Positions 8,810 through 18,275 of a stretch of 64,000 nucleotides of DNA are shown one piece after another. The notes beneath the pieces are model-generated. The model did no database searches, was not told where the DNA came from, and was given only the letters and a program-made list of their open reading frames with translations. Every line of letters starts with the position of its first letter. The stretch's first letter is position 1. A program made the position numbers and the translations under genes. The DNA comes from Deferribacteres bacterium (GTDB lineage Bacteria; Zhuqueibacterota; Zhuqueibacteria; Zhuqueibacterales; Geothermadaptataceae), in NCBI GenBank assembly GCA_020633655.1, contig JACKDF010000006.1:186001-250000 (forward strand), given 5' to 3'.

Positions 8810-10039
8810 ATGCAAAAAATATTCACGTTTATTCTGCTACTCCTTTTCATTTCCTGTTCTTCTACTGAACGAAACAAACCGGTTTTTTATGATCCCCCAG
8901 GTTCAACGGACACGCGGGATAAAGAAATTCGCTATCAGATACGGAAAACATACACTTTTTCCGAAGAAGGAATTGCATTTTCCAACGAGTTTTCTGGCGC
9001 ACGTTTAAATGACGTCACTAAGCTCAGTCAAAATCATTTTCTCCTTACTTTTGAACCGGAGAATGCACCTGTTAACAACAGTGCCTGGTTTAGTTTTCAA
9101 GTCTGGTCGGAAAAAGCTACAGAAATTGAACTAACCTTGCAGTACAGGGATGGAAAGCATCGCTATGTTCCCAAGCTAAGTTCCGATGGAAAAAACTGGC
9201 AACCGATATCCACACAATTTTTTCGTAAAGACAGCAGCAACGGAACCGCAAAACTTAAACTGTACATCGGCCCACAAAAACTCTGGGTAAGTGCTCAGGA
9301 ATTAATCCCATCCCAGGATATGGTCAAGTGGATCGAAAATTTGAGCCAGTTCGAATATGTCACGAATCGGAAAATTGGTGAATCGGTGAACGGACGCGGA
9401 ATCATTGCGTTGAAAATTATGGAAAATCCGAATACAGACCGGCACATTCTCATTGTTGGCCGGCAGCACCCACCGGAGATTACAGGTGCAATTGCCCTTA
9501 TGGCATTTGTTGAGAGACTTACAGAAAGCGATTCGCTGTGCGAAAATTTTCGCAGAAAATATAGCGTTTCCGCCATCCCGTTACTCAATCCCGATGGTGT
9601 TGATGAAGGCCATTGGCGCCACAATGCCCATGGTATCGACCTGAATCGTGATTGGATGAATTTTCATCAAAAGGAGACGCAAATAGCGCGGGATTACTTT
9701 CTTGAGCAGACAAAAAGTGGCATAGAAAAGGTTTATTTTTCTCTCGATTTTCATTCGACGCAGCACGATGTGTTTTACACCCTCGATGCAGAACACCCCA
9801 CACAACCGCCTTTACTCACAGAAAAATGGCTTGAGGAATTGCAGAGGAGATTAGCTGAGGGAGAATATGACATCCAGCCATTTGCGCTGGAATCACCCGT
9901 ATCGAAAACATGGTTTTATAACACCTTCCAATGTCCCAGTGTCACCTATGAGTTCGGTGATGAAAATGATCGCGAGTTTATTCGAAGAAAAGCGCGCATC
10001 AGCGCAGAAGTTCTCATGGAACTTCTGCTTGATTATTGA
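8810..10039 (+). CDS. M14 family zinc carboxypeptidase, lipoprotein
   Basis: Predicted periplasmic or outer-membrane zinc carboxypeptidase. The N-terminus is a lipoprotein signal (LLLLFISCSS, lipidated Cys about residue 16). A beta-sandwich-like N-terminal region precedes the M14 domain. Zinc ligands appear as H-P-P-E in GRQHPPEITG and the third His in LDFHST. The substrate-anchoring motif NPDGVDEGHWRHN and LNRDW, and a candidate catalytic Glu in TYEFGDEND, are present, so the active site looks complete. The gene converges on the SurA-like gene and overlaps it by seven bases at the 3' end. The start at 8810 is supported by the lipobox rather than by a strong ribosome-binding site. Confidence 0.9.
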   Translation: MQKIFTFILLLLFISCSSTERNKPVFYDPPGSTDTRDKEIRYQIRKTYTFSEEGIAFSNEFSGARLNDVTKLSQNHFLLTFEPENAPVNNSAWFSFQVWSEKATEIELTLQYRDGKHRYVPKLSSDGKNWQPISTQFFRKDSSNGTAKLKLYIGPQKLWVSAQELIPSQDMVKWIENLSQFEYVTNRKIGESVNGRGIIALKIMENPNTDRHILIVGRQHPPEITGAIALMAFVERLTESDSLCENFRRKYSVSAIPLLNPDGVDEGHWRHNAHGIDLNRDWMNFHQKETQIARDYFLEQTKSGIEKVYFSLDFHSTQHDVFYTLDAEHPTQPPLLTEKWLEELQRRLAEGEYDIQPFALESPVSKTWFYNTFQCPSVTYEFGDENDREFIRRKARISAEVLMELLLDY

Positions 10040-11535
10040 GGTTGATTGCTCATTTTTTTGCCATAGTCCAGCCGATTATCGGATGTTAAGGCAGGAAAAT
10101 TCGGCACAACAATTGGGAAGGGTACGTTGCGCTGGACCGCCATTAAATCAATGTGTGAGAGCTTGAGTTGTTCGAAAGCGTCGGTGTTTATTTCAATGCG
10201 ATCGTTGTATTTTACCTGCAAGCTGTCGACGTAAGGATTCAGGGTTGTTTGAATCACTTCTAATGTATTTTTGTTGTATGCTTCCCTTTTACCGAGGGAC
10301 CGCAAGTATTTGTTTTGCATATATTGTGCGTATAAATTGTCCCGCCACATGTTGTAATTCCGCCGAACGACCGGAACTTTGTCGTAACCTTTTTTATAAG
10401 CATCCTCTGTCACGTACTTATCACGAATCATATCCACAATCGCCAGCTTGAACTGTTCAGCGAATTCTTTTTTGGGAAATTTACGCTCACGGAAAACCAG
10501 AGGATGGCGCCGCATTTCCATTTCAAAATCGTGTACAGTCCAGACTTCACCAGCAATGCGAAAAAGTGGCATGGCTTGAAGTTTATCGATTTCGCTACCA
10601 AGACTTTCAAAATCTATTTCTGAGTTGTTATTCTTCCAAAAACTTTGATTAAATGCCGCTTTTTTGTCCTCTTCAGATCGCATATAATATGGTCCGACAA
10701 GATTGACAAGTTGTCGAAAAGTTTGTTCCATAAATTCAATTCTTTTGCCATGCATCAGGTCGCTAATATAGGTGCTGTATAGTTCGACTGCTTTTTTTTG
10801 CTTTAACCAGGATTTTATTTCCTGCCAGCGACTATTGATATCCTGTTCCGATAGCAAAACACGATCATTCCATCCCAGAATTTTAATAAAAGTGTGTTGA
10901 TTGTTTTCGCTTAAAACCGGACCAATAATTTGATTTTTTTCCATATTTTGTGAATACAAAACGTCGAGTATATCGTCGTTTTGAAGCGTATTGAACCCGA
11001 CCTCGCGCTGTGGTGGAGTGAGTGTGCCGCTGATTTTGCGGCTGACTTCTTCAAAAGTCACTCCCGGTTTGGCAAGCTCCTGCCGTGTTTGTTCGACAAG
11101 CGCGCTATCCTGCAATGTAAAGTAGGCAATTTGGTATGTACGCCCCGCAAAGCTGTAAAATTTTTTTATTTCGTTTGTATCGACGATCGCTTTTTCGAAG
11201 GCTTCTTCGTTTTGCAGCCATTGCCGCATGGCCTGTTCTTTTCTCCCGATCAAATAATCCTGAAATTCTTCATTCTGCTCGAGATACGGCTCTCCTTCGG
11301 CTTCGTTGGCCAGCAGTTTTTCTGCTATGAGAGAATTGAGAACAATTTTTCGATGGATATAGTTATCGCCCCGACAATAGGCGGGACAAATGGTATATTC
11401 CGCCCGGCGCAGGAATTCATTTACAGAAATCGTTTTATCGCCAACACGGGCAAGTATGGTTTCCGGTTTCTCGTTCGAACTTTTGTCGGTACATGCAAAA
11501 AAGAGCAGTGGAAGAAGTAAGAGAAGTTTTTTCAT
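10033..11535 (-). CDS. SurA/PpiC-like lipoprotein chaperone
   Basis: Predicted periplasmic lipoprotein related to SurA-type chaperones. A lipobox is visible (LLLPLLFFAC, Cys about residue 15), followed by the typical SurA_N start ILARVGDKTISVNEFLRRAE, then long helical segments and a parvulin-like stretch around 120-240 (YQIAYFTLQD...IIGPVLSENNQHTFIKI). The classic parvulin GGDLG box is not recognisable, so it may be a holdase without isomerase activity. The unusual CPAYCRG pair of cysteines near residues 49-53 could form a local disulfide. Its 3' end overlaps the convergent M14 gene by seven bases. Confidence 0.75.
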   Translation of the reverse strand: MKKLLLLLPLLFFACTDKSSNEKPETILARVGDKTISVNEFLRRAEYTICPAYCRGDNYIHRKIVLNSLIAEKLLANEAEGEPYLEQNEEFQDYLIGRKEQAMRQWLQNEEAFEKAIVDTNEIKKFYSFAGRTYQIAYFTLQDSALVEQTRQELAKPGVTFEEVSRKISGTLTPPQREVGFNTLQNDDILDVLYSQNMEKNQIIGPVLSENNQHTFIKILGWNDRVLLSEQDINSRWQEIKSWLKQKKAVELYSTYISDLMHGKRIEFMEQTFRQLVNLVGPYYMRSEEDKKAAFNQSFWKNNNSEIDFESLGSEIDKLQAMPLFRIAGEVWTVHDFEMEMRRHPLVFRERKFPKKEFAEQFKLAIVDMIRDKYVTEDAYKKGYDKVPVVRRNYNMWRDNLYAQYMQNKYLRSLGKREAYNKNTLEVIQTTLNPYVDSLQVKYNDRIEINTDAFEQLKLSHIDLMAVQRNVPFPIVVPNFPALTSDNRLDYGKKMSNQPQ

Positions 11536-11609
11536 AGTCTATATCAGCTAACGTAGTTCAATATTACAATTTATGTTTCACGGAATTTGTTTGATACAGT
11601 CATCAAAAT

Positions 11610-11657
11610 GAATCCACCAGATTTTTTGTATTCTGAAATCTGGTGGATTCCTGTTTT
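11610..11657. terminator. Strong hairpin, probable terminator of the S9 peptidase
   Basis: Perfect 15-base stem GAATCCACCAGATTT (11610-11624) / AAATCTGGTGGATTC (11636-11650) with an 11-base loop. It lies between the 3' end of the S9 gene and the start of the SurA-like gene. The T run is better on the plus side (CTGTTTTT) than on the minus side (ATTTTGATG), so it may act in both directions. Confidence 0.7.
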
Positions 11658-11764
11658 TATACGGATTTGAAAAGTGGTTACCGATAAATGTCATTCCTGC
11701 AGAAATCAACTATTTGTGGTTTCCGGATAAAAGTATTCGGGAATGACTTCCTGTGGGACGGATT

Positions 11765-13852
11765 CTATTTAGCTGGTAGTGAAATTCCGTACTTTTCACT
11801 GATATCCAGCGGTGGCATTGGACCATCAAGTGGATTCGCATCTTTCACAAACCAGTCGTACCAATCAATAATTCTGTAGAGAACGTCGATCTGTCCGGTT
11901 TGCATGCGATTGCCATGCTGTTCTCCGGGATATTGCACGAGACGCACTGCCGGATGATCGTTCATTTTCAAGCGCCGGTAAAATTCCAGACTTTGGGAAG
12001 GATGGACGCGCGGATCAACCGTGCCACCGTAGATTAAGGTCGCTGTTTTGCTCTGATGTGCGTAATAGATCGGGCTTCTTTCCAGGCTCTGCTGCCACAT
12101 GTCTTCGAGTTTTTTGCTGCTGTGCACGTACAATTCTTCATAGGGGATATCTGTTGTACCGCGTTTGCTTATCAGATCGCTGATACCGACAAACATGCAA
12201 ACGGCTTTGACATATTTTGTGTAATAACTGGAGAACCAGGCTGAGGCATAGCCCCCATAGGAGCCGCCACCCAGGCCAACCCGGTCGCCATCGGCGATGC
12301 CCTGTTCTATGAGATAATCAATGCCGTCCGCAATGTCATCAAATTCTTTGCCGGCAGCATCGCCAAAACCTACAGCAGCGTATTTCAGTCCGTATCCGGT
12401 GCTGGAACGGTAATTGGGAAAAAATACGGCATAACCTTTACCAGCAAGGATTTGTGTAGGACGGCTGTAGTTTGTCAGCCAACCGTTTGGATTACGTGAC
12501 TCCGGTCCGCCATGCACGATAACGACGAGGGGATAGCGTTTTCCATTTTCATAATTCACGGGATAAATCAACAAACCTTCAACGTCCCAGCCATCACGCG
12601 ATTGATAACGTATATTTTCTTGTTTACCCAGATTGATGTTTTGCAATTGCGGATTATGATTGGTCAACTGGACAGGCTTTTTACCCTTTTCCCATAAGTA
12701 AAGTTCATTGGGAAAAGTTGATGATTCGGCTGTGAATGCCCATTTTTTCTCATCGTTTGTCATGCTTGGTGTGGAAAAAACTGCTCCAAGATCATGGGAG
12801 TGGAGTACGAGTTTTGGTGTTTTGCCATCAATTGTCTGCGTTGAAAGTGTAACTTCGGGGCCTTCTTCAGATTGCACGTAAAGTGTTTTGTTGTCTTTCC
12901 ACTTCACCCAGTGGACATGTCCGCGAAAATTTGGATCGGTTAAATTTTTCTTGCTTGCATCCGCCAACGAAATGACAAATGCCTGGCTGATGGCATGGTC
13001 ATTTTTGTTGAGCGCTGCAGCTATTGCCAGATTTTTTTCATCCGCACTGAAGCAGTAATTGCCGAACTTACGGGAATCGGTATCGAGGGTTGAAATCTCT
13101 TTGGATGGCAAATTCATCGCGTAAATTTTTTGAAATGCATAACGTTGATCGATGAGATTTTTTTCGGAGGCTGCAAAAGCGATTTTATCGCCGCTTGGCG
13201 AGAATTCGAAGGACCAGACGGTGCGGTCATTGGTCAGTTGTTCAACTTCTTTGGTTTTGCAATCGAAAAGATAAAGATTGCGGTGTTTCAGATTTTCTTC
13301 ATAGAAGACAAAGTCGTATCCTTTTTTATCCAAAACCTGCTCACGTTTGGTTTTTGGTTCCGTCGCGATAAATCCCAGCTTTTTGCCGTTAGGATGCCAT
13401 TGATAATCAAGTACAGAATAATCAAAATCGGTAACGGCGCGGGCTTCGCCTCCAAATAGTGAAATGAGGTAAACCTGACTAAAACGGTTGTCATCGCGGC
13501 GGGTAATAAAACTGATGCTGGTGCCATCGGGTTTCCAGGCAATATTGCGGATGGATACGTCTCCGGTGATAAATGGCGTCGATTTTTCTCCTTTTATATC
13601 GTATACCCATAGCTCGCCAAACCTGGAGCCTGGTTTGTCCTCTGCTGAACGCGGTACTGCAACAGTGTAGGCGATATAGTTGCCATCGGGGCTTATATTT
13701 GCGCTGGCGACTTGTTTGAGCATGAGCATTTGTGATGGCGTCAGTACATTTTGCGCAACGGTGCTTTGTGAGATGAAAAATAGCCCCGAAAGGAGCAGCA
13801 GGATATTTCCAATGTACAGCTTTGTGTAATTTGACCGAGTATTGTGAATCAT
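11765..13852 (-). CDS. S9 family serine peptidase (prolyl oligopeptidase/acylaminoacyl-peptidase type)
   Basis: Exported peptidase with an N-terminal signal peptide, a WD40/PD40-like beta-propeller (about 30-400) and a C-terminal alpha/beta-hydrolase domain. The triad is visible: S531 in GGGSYGGYAS, D613 in GGTVDPRVHP and H646 in PGEQHGN (numbering from ATG 13852). The family cleaves short peptides, often after proline or at blocked N-termini; which applies here cannot be read from sequence. ATG at 13852 is chosen because GGAGG sits five bases upstream; a GTG at 13864 would add four residues but overlaps that site. The length of 695 residues is typical. Confidence 0.93.
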   Translation of the reverse strand: MIHNTRSNYTKLYIGNILLLLSGLFFISQSTVAQNVLTPSQMLMLKQVASANISPDGNYIAYTVAVPRSAEDKPGSRFGELWVYDIKGEKSTPFITGDVSIRNIAWKPDGTSISFITRRDDNRFSQVYLISLFGGEARAVTDFDYSVLDYQWHPNGKKLGFIATEPKTKREQVLDKKGYDFVFYEENLKHRNLYLFDCKTKEVEQLTNDRTVWSFEFSPSGDKIAFAASEKNLIDQRYAFQKIYAMNLPSKEISTLDTDSRKFGNYCFSADEKNLAIAAALNKNDHAISQAFVISLADASKKNLTDPNFRGHVHWVKWKDNKTLYVQSEEGPEVTLSTQTIDGKTPKLVLHSHDLGAVFSTPSMTNDEKKWAFTAESSTFPNELYLWEKGKKPVQLTNHNPQLQNINLGKQENIRYQSRDGWDVEGLLIYPVNYENGKRYPLVVIVHGGPESRNPNGWLTNYSRPTQILAGKGYAVFFPNYRSSTGYGLKYAAVGFGDAAGKEFDDIADGIDYLIEQGIADGDRVGLGGGSYGGYASAWFSSYYTKYVKAVCMFVGISDLISKRGTTDIPYEELYVHSSKKLEDMWQQSLERSPIYYAHQSKTATLIYGGTVDPRVHPSQSLEFYRRLKMNDHPAVRLVQYPGEQHGNRMQTGQIDVLYRIIDWYDWFVKDANPLDGPMPPLDISEKYGISLPAK

Positions 13853-13918
13853 ACATTCCTCCACATGTGTTTAATAAACGAGTTCTTTTTTAAGCACTCC
13901 AACCATTTTTTAAAAAAT

Positions 13919-15217
13919 TTAGTCTATGTCTAAGTTCACTTTGCCTAATTGTCCTTCTGTCGCGGCAATGGAAACGGCAACGGAAGAATCGCCAGTGATG
14001 TTGGTGACCGTGCGCAGCATATCAAGAATGCGATCCACACCCAGAATGAGTGCAATACCTGCACTGGGCACATTGATCGCTTCGAGAATAATCACAAGCA
14101 TGATGATGCCTGCACCTGGAACTGCTGCTGTTCCAATCGAGGCGAGAACAGCCGTTAAAATGATCGTCAGCTGATCACCAAGGCTGAGACTCATGCCTAA
14201 GGCTTGGGAAATAAACACAGCTGCCACGGCTTGATAAAGGGCGGTGCCGTCCATATTTATCGTGGCGCCAAGAGGAAGCACAAAGGACGAAATTTCTTCA
14301 GAAACGCCCAAATTTTGTTCGCAGCGCTCCATGGTCACGGGCAGGGTCGCACCGCTTGAGCTTGTACTGAAAGCAACCAATTGGGCAGGGGCAATACCTT
14401 TGAAGAAATCTAGTATGGACATTTTGGAGAAAATTTTTAATAAAATTGGATAGGTTACCAGGGTCTGAATCAGCAAACCGATAATGACAACCAGACAGTA
14501 AAAACCGAGGGCGCTTAAAAGTTCGACAACCTGATTTAAATTATCCTTGGCGATCACATTGATGGTGTCTGCAATCAGGGCAAAGACACCATATGGCGCC
14601 ATGAGCATGATATTGTCGACCATCTTGATTATTGTGTCGTTTAAGCCTTCAAAAAATCCCAAAAACACTTTCGTATTTTTTGCCGGTAGTTGAACGATGG
14701 CAATCCCGAGAAAAATTGCAAAAAATACGACTTGCAGCATGTTGCGGTTTGTGGACGCTGAACCGAAAAAATTATCGGGGATCATGTCAACAAGCGGTTG
14801 CAGGGGACCTTGTTCTCTTACTTGTGAGGCCGATGATTCGCTGACTGCTACGTCCTGCTGATAAGTTTCCTGTAATTTTAGCCGCATGTCCTCAGGAACA
14901 CTTTTACCAGGCTTGGCAAAATTCACAACGATAAGTCCAATAGTTACAGAGATTGCTGTTGTAGCGATGTAAATGGAGATTGTTTTGCCGCCAATGCGGG
15001 AGAGTTTTTTCAAATCGGAAAGAGAAGCTACACCGGTAACAAGGGAGCCTAAAACGAGGGGAATCGCAATTAATTTTAGCAGATTGATAAAAATTGTACC
15101 GAATGGGGCAATCCAAAAGGTGGTGAAGTGTCCCCAGCCATTAAGTGCTGCGATTATTCCATAAATCAACCCCAAGACCATTCCAATAATGATTTTCCAG
15201 TGCAGCTTTAATTTCAT
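13919..15217 (-). CDS. Dicarboxylate/amino acid:cation symporter (DAACS family)
   Basis: Inner-membrane sodium- or proton-coupled transporter of the GltP/DctA family for glutamate, aspartate or C4-dicarboxylates. The serine-rich re-entrant loop STSSSGATLPVTMERCE and the NMDGTALYQAVAAVFIAQ-like segment (here NMDGTALYQAVAAVFISQ) are diagnostic, and the later GVDRILDMLRTVTNITGD carries the substrate-binding Asp and Arg/Thr region. Eight hydrophobic segments plus two re-entrant loops are consistent with 432 residues. AGGAG lies six bases before the start. It follows the esterase gene on the same strand after 156 bases that contain an inverted repeat. Confidence 0.95.
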   Translation of the reverse strand: MKLKLHWKIIIGMVLGLIYGIIAALNGWGHFTTFWIAPFGTIFINLLKLIAIPLVLGSLVTGVASLSDLKKLSRIGGKTISIYIATTAISVTIGLIVVNFAKPGKSVPEDMRLKLQETYQQDVAVSESSASQVREQGPLQPLVDMIPDNFFGSASTNRNMLQVVFFAIFLGIAIVQLPAKNTKVFLGFFEGLNDTIIKMVDNIMLMAPYGVFALIADTINVIAKDNLNQVVELLSALGFYCLVVIIGLLIQTLVTYPILLKIFSKMSILDFFKGIAPAQLVAFSTSSSGATLPVTMERCEQNLGVSEEISSFVLPLGATINMDGTALYQAVAAVFISQALGMSLSLGDQLTIILTAVLASIGTAAVPGAGIIMLVIILEAINVPSAGIALILGVDRILDMLRTVTNITGDSSVAVSIAATEGQLGKVNLDID

Positions 15218-15240
15218 AAAAACTCCTGGCTATTTTGAGG

Positions 15241-15270
15241 GATCATTCCACGTGCTGTCGCGGAATGATC
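15241..15270. promoter_or_regulatory. Inverted repeat upstream of the symporter gene
   Basis: GATCATTCC (15241-15249) and GGAATGATC (15262-15270) form perfect nine-base arms around 12 bases. It lies 24 bases upstream of the symporter start and 104 bases after the esterase stop. There is no T run, so an operator or 5'-leader hairpin is as likely as a terminator. Confidence 0.5.
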
Positions 15271-15373
15271 ATTATACTATCCCTTTGCTTAAATTAAATG
15301 TGAATTGTAAAATGAATAAAATAGGAAGATTAGGTAGAATCGCAACTAATTTCCTGAGACAGGAAAGCGCTTT

Positions 15374-16318
15374 TCATTCCTCTTTTGGTTTGGGGAAGTA
15401 ATTATGCAGGAAGTTGAGATGTTCCTCAAGGTGATCCTTCCAGAATTGGGATGTATGGCCGCCGCTGTCTTCCCGGTAGGTGATTTTGACGTGATGTACA
15501 GCGGCGGAATCACGGTAAGCCCGGTTTACTCCAAGAGCAAAATCCTCCTTACCACATTCTACAAGAATCCCTTTATTTTTTCCTTGAAGTTGGGCAACTA
15601 AATTGACGCAACTGTTCATTTTCCACCGCTGAGGAAAATCCTTCATGGGACCAAGTCGTTTGGCGATGTTCCAACTTAAGGGGAAAACCCGCAAATCCAG
15701 AATTCCACTCATGCTGCCAGCAGCAACAAAACTGTCCGGATAGAGAGAAACAAATCGCAATGCTCCGTGACCACCCATGCTAAGTCCTGTGATAGCCCGG
15801 CCTTTGGCCCCCAAAGTGCGGTAATTTGTATCGATGTGTGTAATGACTTCTTTGATAATGTGCCGTTCATAGTAGAAATTAGCGGTGTCACTGAATGTGT
15901 TAAAATACCAGGAGTCCTTGCCGCCATCAGGGCAAACCAGAATCGTTTTCGTCTTATTGGCCATTTGTTTCAAGTCAGCGATGCGCGACCACTGCGCATG
16001 ATCGCCGCCATAACCATGCAGTAAGATCACAACCGGATATCGTGTTTCTTTTTTTTTATCAGAATTATAGTATTCCTCGGGTAAAAAAACGGAAGCGGGA
16101 ATCAGAAGCTTCATTTTGGGAGCATGAATATACTCAAGCCGTTTTTGCCCCTTTGCCAGATTATTGAGTTTCTGGCAGTGCGTGAAGTTGACACCTAGAA
16201 GAGCAGCGAGCAGGAGAATTTGCAATCGGTGGATATGATTAAAGGATATTTTTATTCGAAAGGGACGAACACGAACCGGAAACGTGCCGTTTGTTGAGTT
16301 GAGTCGTTTTTTAAACAT
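15374..16318 (-). CDS. Alpha/beta-hydrolase esterase (esterase D/PF00756 type), exported
   Basis: Predicted extracytoplasmic carboxylesterase of the esterase D/feruloyl-esterase-like family. A basic N-terminal stretch and hydrophobic segment (about 31-45, LQILLLAALLGVNFTHC) form a signal; FTHC is a poor lipobox. The oxyanion region HGYGGDHAQW, nucleophile elbow TGLSMGGHGA, a candidate acid in VECGKEDFAL and the final His in REDSGGHTSQFW are all present. Such enzymes deacetylate or de-esterify sugars and aromatic esters; the actual substrate is unknown. I see no clear Shine-Dalgarno at 16318, so the N-terminus is less certain than the fold. Confidence 0.85.
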   Translation of the reverse strand: MFKKRLNSTNGTFPVRVRPFRIKISFNHIHRLQILLLAALLGVNFTHCQKLNNLAKGQKRLEYIHAPKMKLLIPASVFLPEEYYNSDKKKETRYPVVILLHGYGGDHAQWSRIADLKQMANKTKTILVCPDGGKDSWYFNTFSDTANFYYERHIIKEVITHIDTNYRTLGAKGRAITGLSMGGHGALRFVSLYPDSFVAAGSMSGILDLRVFPLSWNIAKRLGPMKDFPQRWKMNSCVNLVAQLQGKNKGILVECGKEDFALGVNRAYRDSAAVHHVKITYREDSGGHTSQFWKDHLEEHLNFLHNYFPKPKEE

Positions 16319-16354
16319 AAATGAGATAGTGGAGAATCGGTAAGCGAAGAGTTT

Positions 16355-16864
16355 TTATGGGCTTGTGATATCTACCCTTACTAAATCGAATGAATCGATG
16401 ACTGTTTTAATGCATAGAAGCATAATACCTTTGGCTTCATCACTAATAGAAGCTTCATCACCGTTTTCTTCTATTATTGCTTCGACAACGTAGCGTAAAA
16501 TTTCCGATTGATTATAATTATCGATTAACATGCTTACGGTATTGATAAAATCTTCATCGGGTTCGCCTTCCAAATATTCAAGCATTTGGATGTTTTTGTC
16601 TTCAGCGACTTCAAGAACTTCATTGGTGATTTGTGGCAAAGGGCCATAAAATTTTGTCATGATTTTCCAAACGACCATGCCCAGATAAATGAGTAGTTCA
16701 CGCTCATCTTTCGAAAGCATTTCTTCTCCCGCAGTCATCAAATAAGCAATGATAAGTGGATGCTCTTTAGTCATTTGATTGACGAGCGTCATGCTTTCAT
16801 CTAAGGTAAGATAATTCATGGATTCCCAGGTGCGTTCGATTATTTCGTTATCAATACGTTGCAT
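16355..16864 (-). CDS. Conserved-looking hypothetical acidic helical protein
   Basis: I do not recognise this 169-residue protein. It is acidic and almost entirely helical in appearance, with no signal peptide and no membrane segment, and it begins MQRIDNEIIERTWE. GAGG lies six bases before the ATG at 16864, which supports real translation. It lies 36 bases upstream of the esterase gene on the same strand, so the two may be co-transcribed. Function unknown. Confidence 0.65.
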   Translation of the reverse strand: MQRIDNEIIERTWESMNYLTLDESMTLVNQMTKEHPLIIAYLMTAGEEMLSKDERELLIYLGMVVWKIMTKFYGPLPQITNEVLEVAEDKNIQMLEYLEGEPDEDFINTVSMLIDNYNQSEILRYVVEAIIEENGDEASISDEAKGIMLLCIKTVIDSFDLVRVDITSP

Positions 16865-17453
16865 TTAATCCTCAAATGATCGTGTGGACTTACTTAGCCG
16901 GGTTTGTTTTTTTTTGTTGAAATAGCGATGGATAGGAGATTTCCTCCACCCAATCTAAGTTTATGAATTAAACAGCCTACAATGAATTCAAATTTTTGCT
17001 ATTTCTATAAAAGATTTTTATTTGATTGTTCTAATTATCGATCGGTATATTATTTAAACTCGTGCAGTTACACAATTTTTAAACATGTTGACGATTTTTT
17101 TTGCAGTGCAGAGAAGAGAAGGAAATCCTCAATAGGAACAAATTGAACGCGAAGAGCAATAACATCATTTTTATTACAAAGGTCAAGAAAAGAAAAATCA
17201 AATATCTCCTGAATTAGAAAGCATTTATGTTTGTTAAAAATGGAATTTATTCCCCACGGCATTAGTCCCTTTTAACCTGCTCTCTTCATGCACTGCCCAA
17301 AGCGAGTGGTGGTCAGGAGATATCCCGTACCCAATTGCAATGTAAAAGAATAAGGCCGGTTTTTAAAAAAATAGCCGCTCAAGTTGAATACACGAGCGGC
17401 TATTAAATTTTTCTGTGAGCGAAAGCGATAAATTTGCAATTATCGCAACACGA
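16865..17453. other. AT-rich gap with one doubtful small reading frame
   Basis: Gap of 589 bases between the hypothetical gene and clpP. It holds the clpP terminator (17361-17404) and a minus-strand frame at 17068-17262 (64 residues, starting MPWGINSIFN) that has an AAGGGA sequence just upstream of its ATG. The peptide resembles nothing I know and the region is AT-rich, so I do not call it a gene. The rest shows no clear feature. Confidence 0.4.
17361..17404 (-). terminator. Rho-independent terminator of clpP
   Basis: Perfect 11-base stem AATAGCCGCTC / GAGCGGCTATT around a 13-base loop; on the minus strand it is followed by a run of six T. It lies 50 bases beyond the clpP stop. Confidence 0.88.
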
Positions 17454-18053
17454 TTATTTTAGATCGTCGATAGAGTTGATGATTTTTCCGACAATGCCAT
17501 ATTCAATTGCTTCATTGGCAGACATCCAGTAATTCCTGTCGGTGTCTTTGCTGACTTTTTCTAAGGGCTGTCCCGTTTCCCGGGAGATAATTTCATTTAA
17601 TCGCTGGCGCATTTTCACGATTTCTTTGGCTTCGATATCGATGTCGGTTGCCTGACCACCGACGCCGCCCATGGGCTGGTGGATAAGAAAACGCGTATTT
17701 GGCAGACTCAGCCGGTCTTCTTGCGGTACCGACAAATAAATATGTGTACCTGCACTTGCGACCCAACCGGTGCCGATAATACGAACACGCGGTTTCACAA
17801 AACGGATCATGTCATGAATGGTATCGCCGGATTCAACATGGCCACCCTGCGAATTGAGATAAATAGTGATATCATCGTCTGAGTCCGTTGCAAGAGCCGT
17901 GAGCATCATCATTGTCTCTTTGGCAACCTTCTGGTTTATTTCGCCGCATAGAAATACAGCACGCGCCTCGAATAGCTTGTCCGCAATCGATTTATTTTTC
18001 GCTGCATTTTCTTTTTCGTTGTTATTATTTTCCTCTGCATCGAAGAAATACAT
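17454..18053 (-). CDS. clpP: ATP-dependent Clp protease proteolytic subunit
   Basis: Serine peptidase core that assembles into a tetradecameric chamber fed by ClpX- or ClpA/C-type unfoldases. The nucleophile lies in GWVASAGTH, aligning with the ASMG serine of E. coli ClpP. The His is in RFLIHQPMGG, and the Asp falls in the VSKDTDRNYWM region. The family segment GGQATDIDIEAKEI is well kept. About 20 polar, Asn-rich residues at the N-terminus (EENNNNEKEN) precede the conserved fold and may be a propeptide or a divergent axial loop. AAGGAG is five bases before ATG 18053. No clpX or tig lies beside it, unlike many genomes. A clean terminator follows. Confidence 0.93.
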   Translation of the reverse strand: MYFFDAEENNNNEKENAAKNKSIADKLFEARAVFLCGEINQKVAKETMMMLTALATDSDDDITIYLNSQGGHVESGDTIHDMIRFVKPRVRIIGTGWVASAGTHIYLSVPQEDRLSLPNTRFLIHQPMGGVGGQATDIDIEAKEIVKMRQRLNEIISRETGQPLEKVSKDTDRNYWMSANEAIEYGIVGKIINSIDDLK

Positions 18054-18275
18054 GGTTACTCCTTAATTATTTATCCTGTTCGAGATGCACTTTGTATTGA
18101 AATGACCTGTTGGATCACGTTAGGTTAAAACAAAACATTGTACTGTCAAATTTCGACGAGATACAAAAAAGAATGAGGAATGAATATACATATTTGCTCG
18201 CCGGTTAACGAAAGCAAATTTTTGTAATATTCATTTTCCCCGTCGCCGTACTGAGATTGCACAGAGGAACGCGTT

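Noticed and set aside
17068..17262. Minus-strand frame of 64 residues with AAGGGA upstream of its ATG
   Set aside because: AT-rich context, no recognisable motif and no conserved-looking pattern; left as a doubtful frame within the gap entry.
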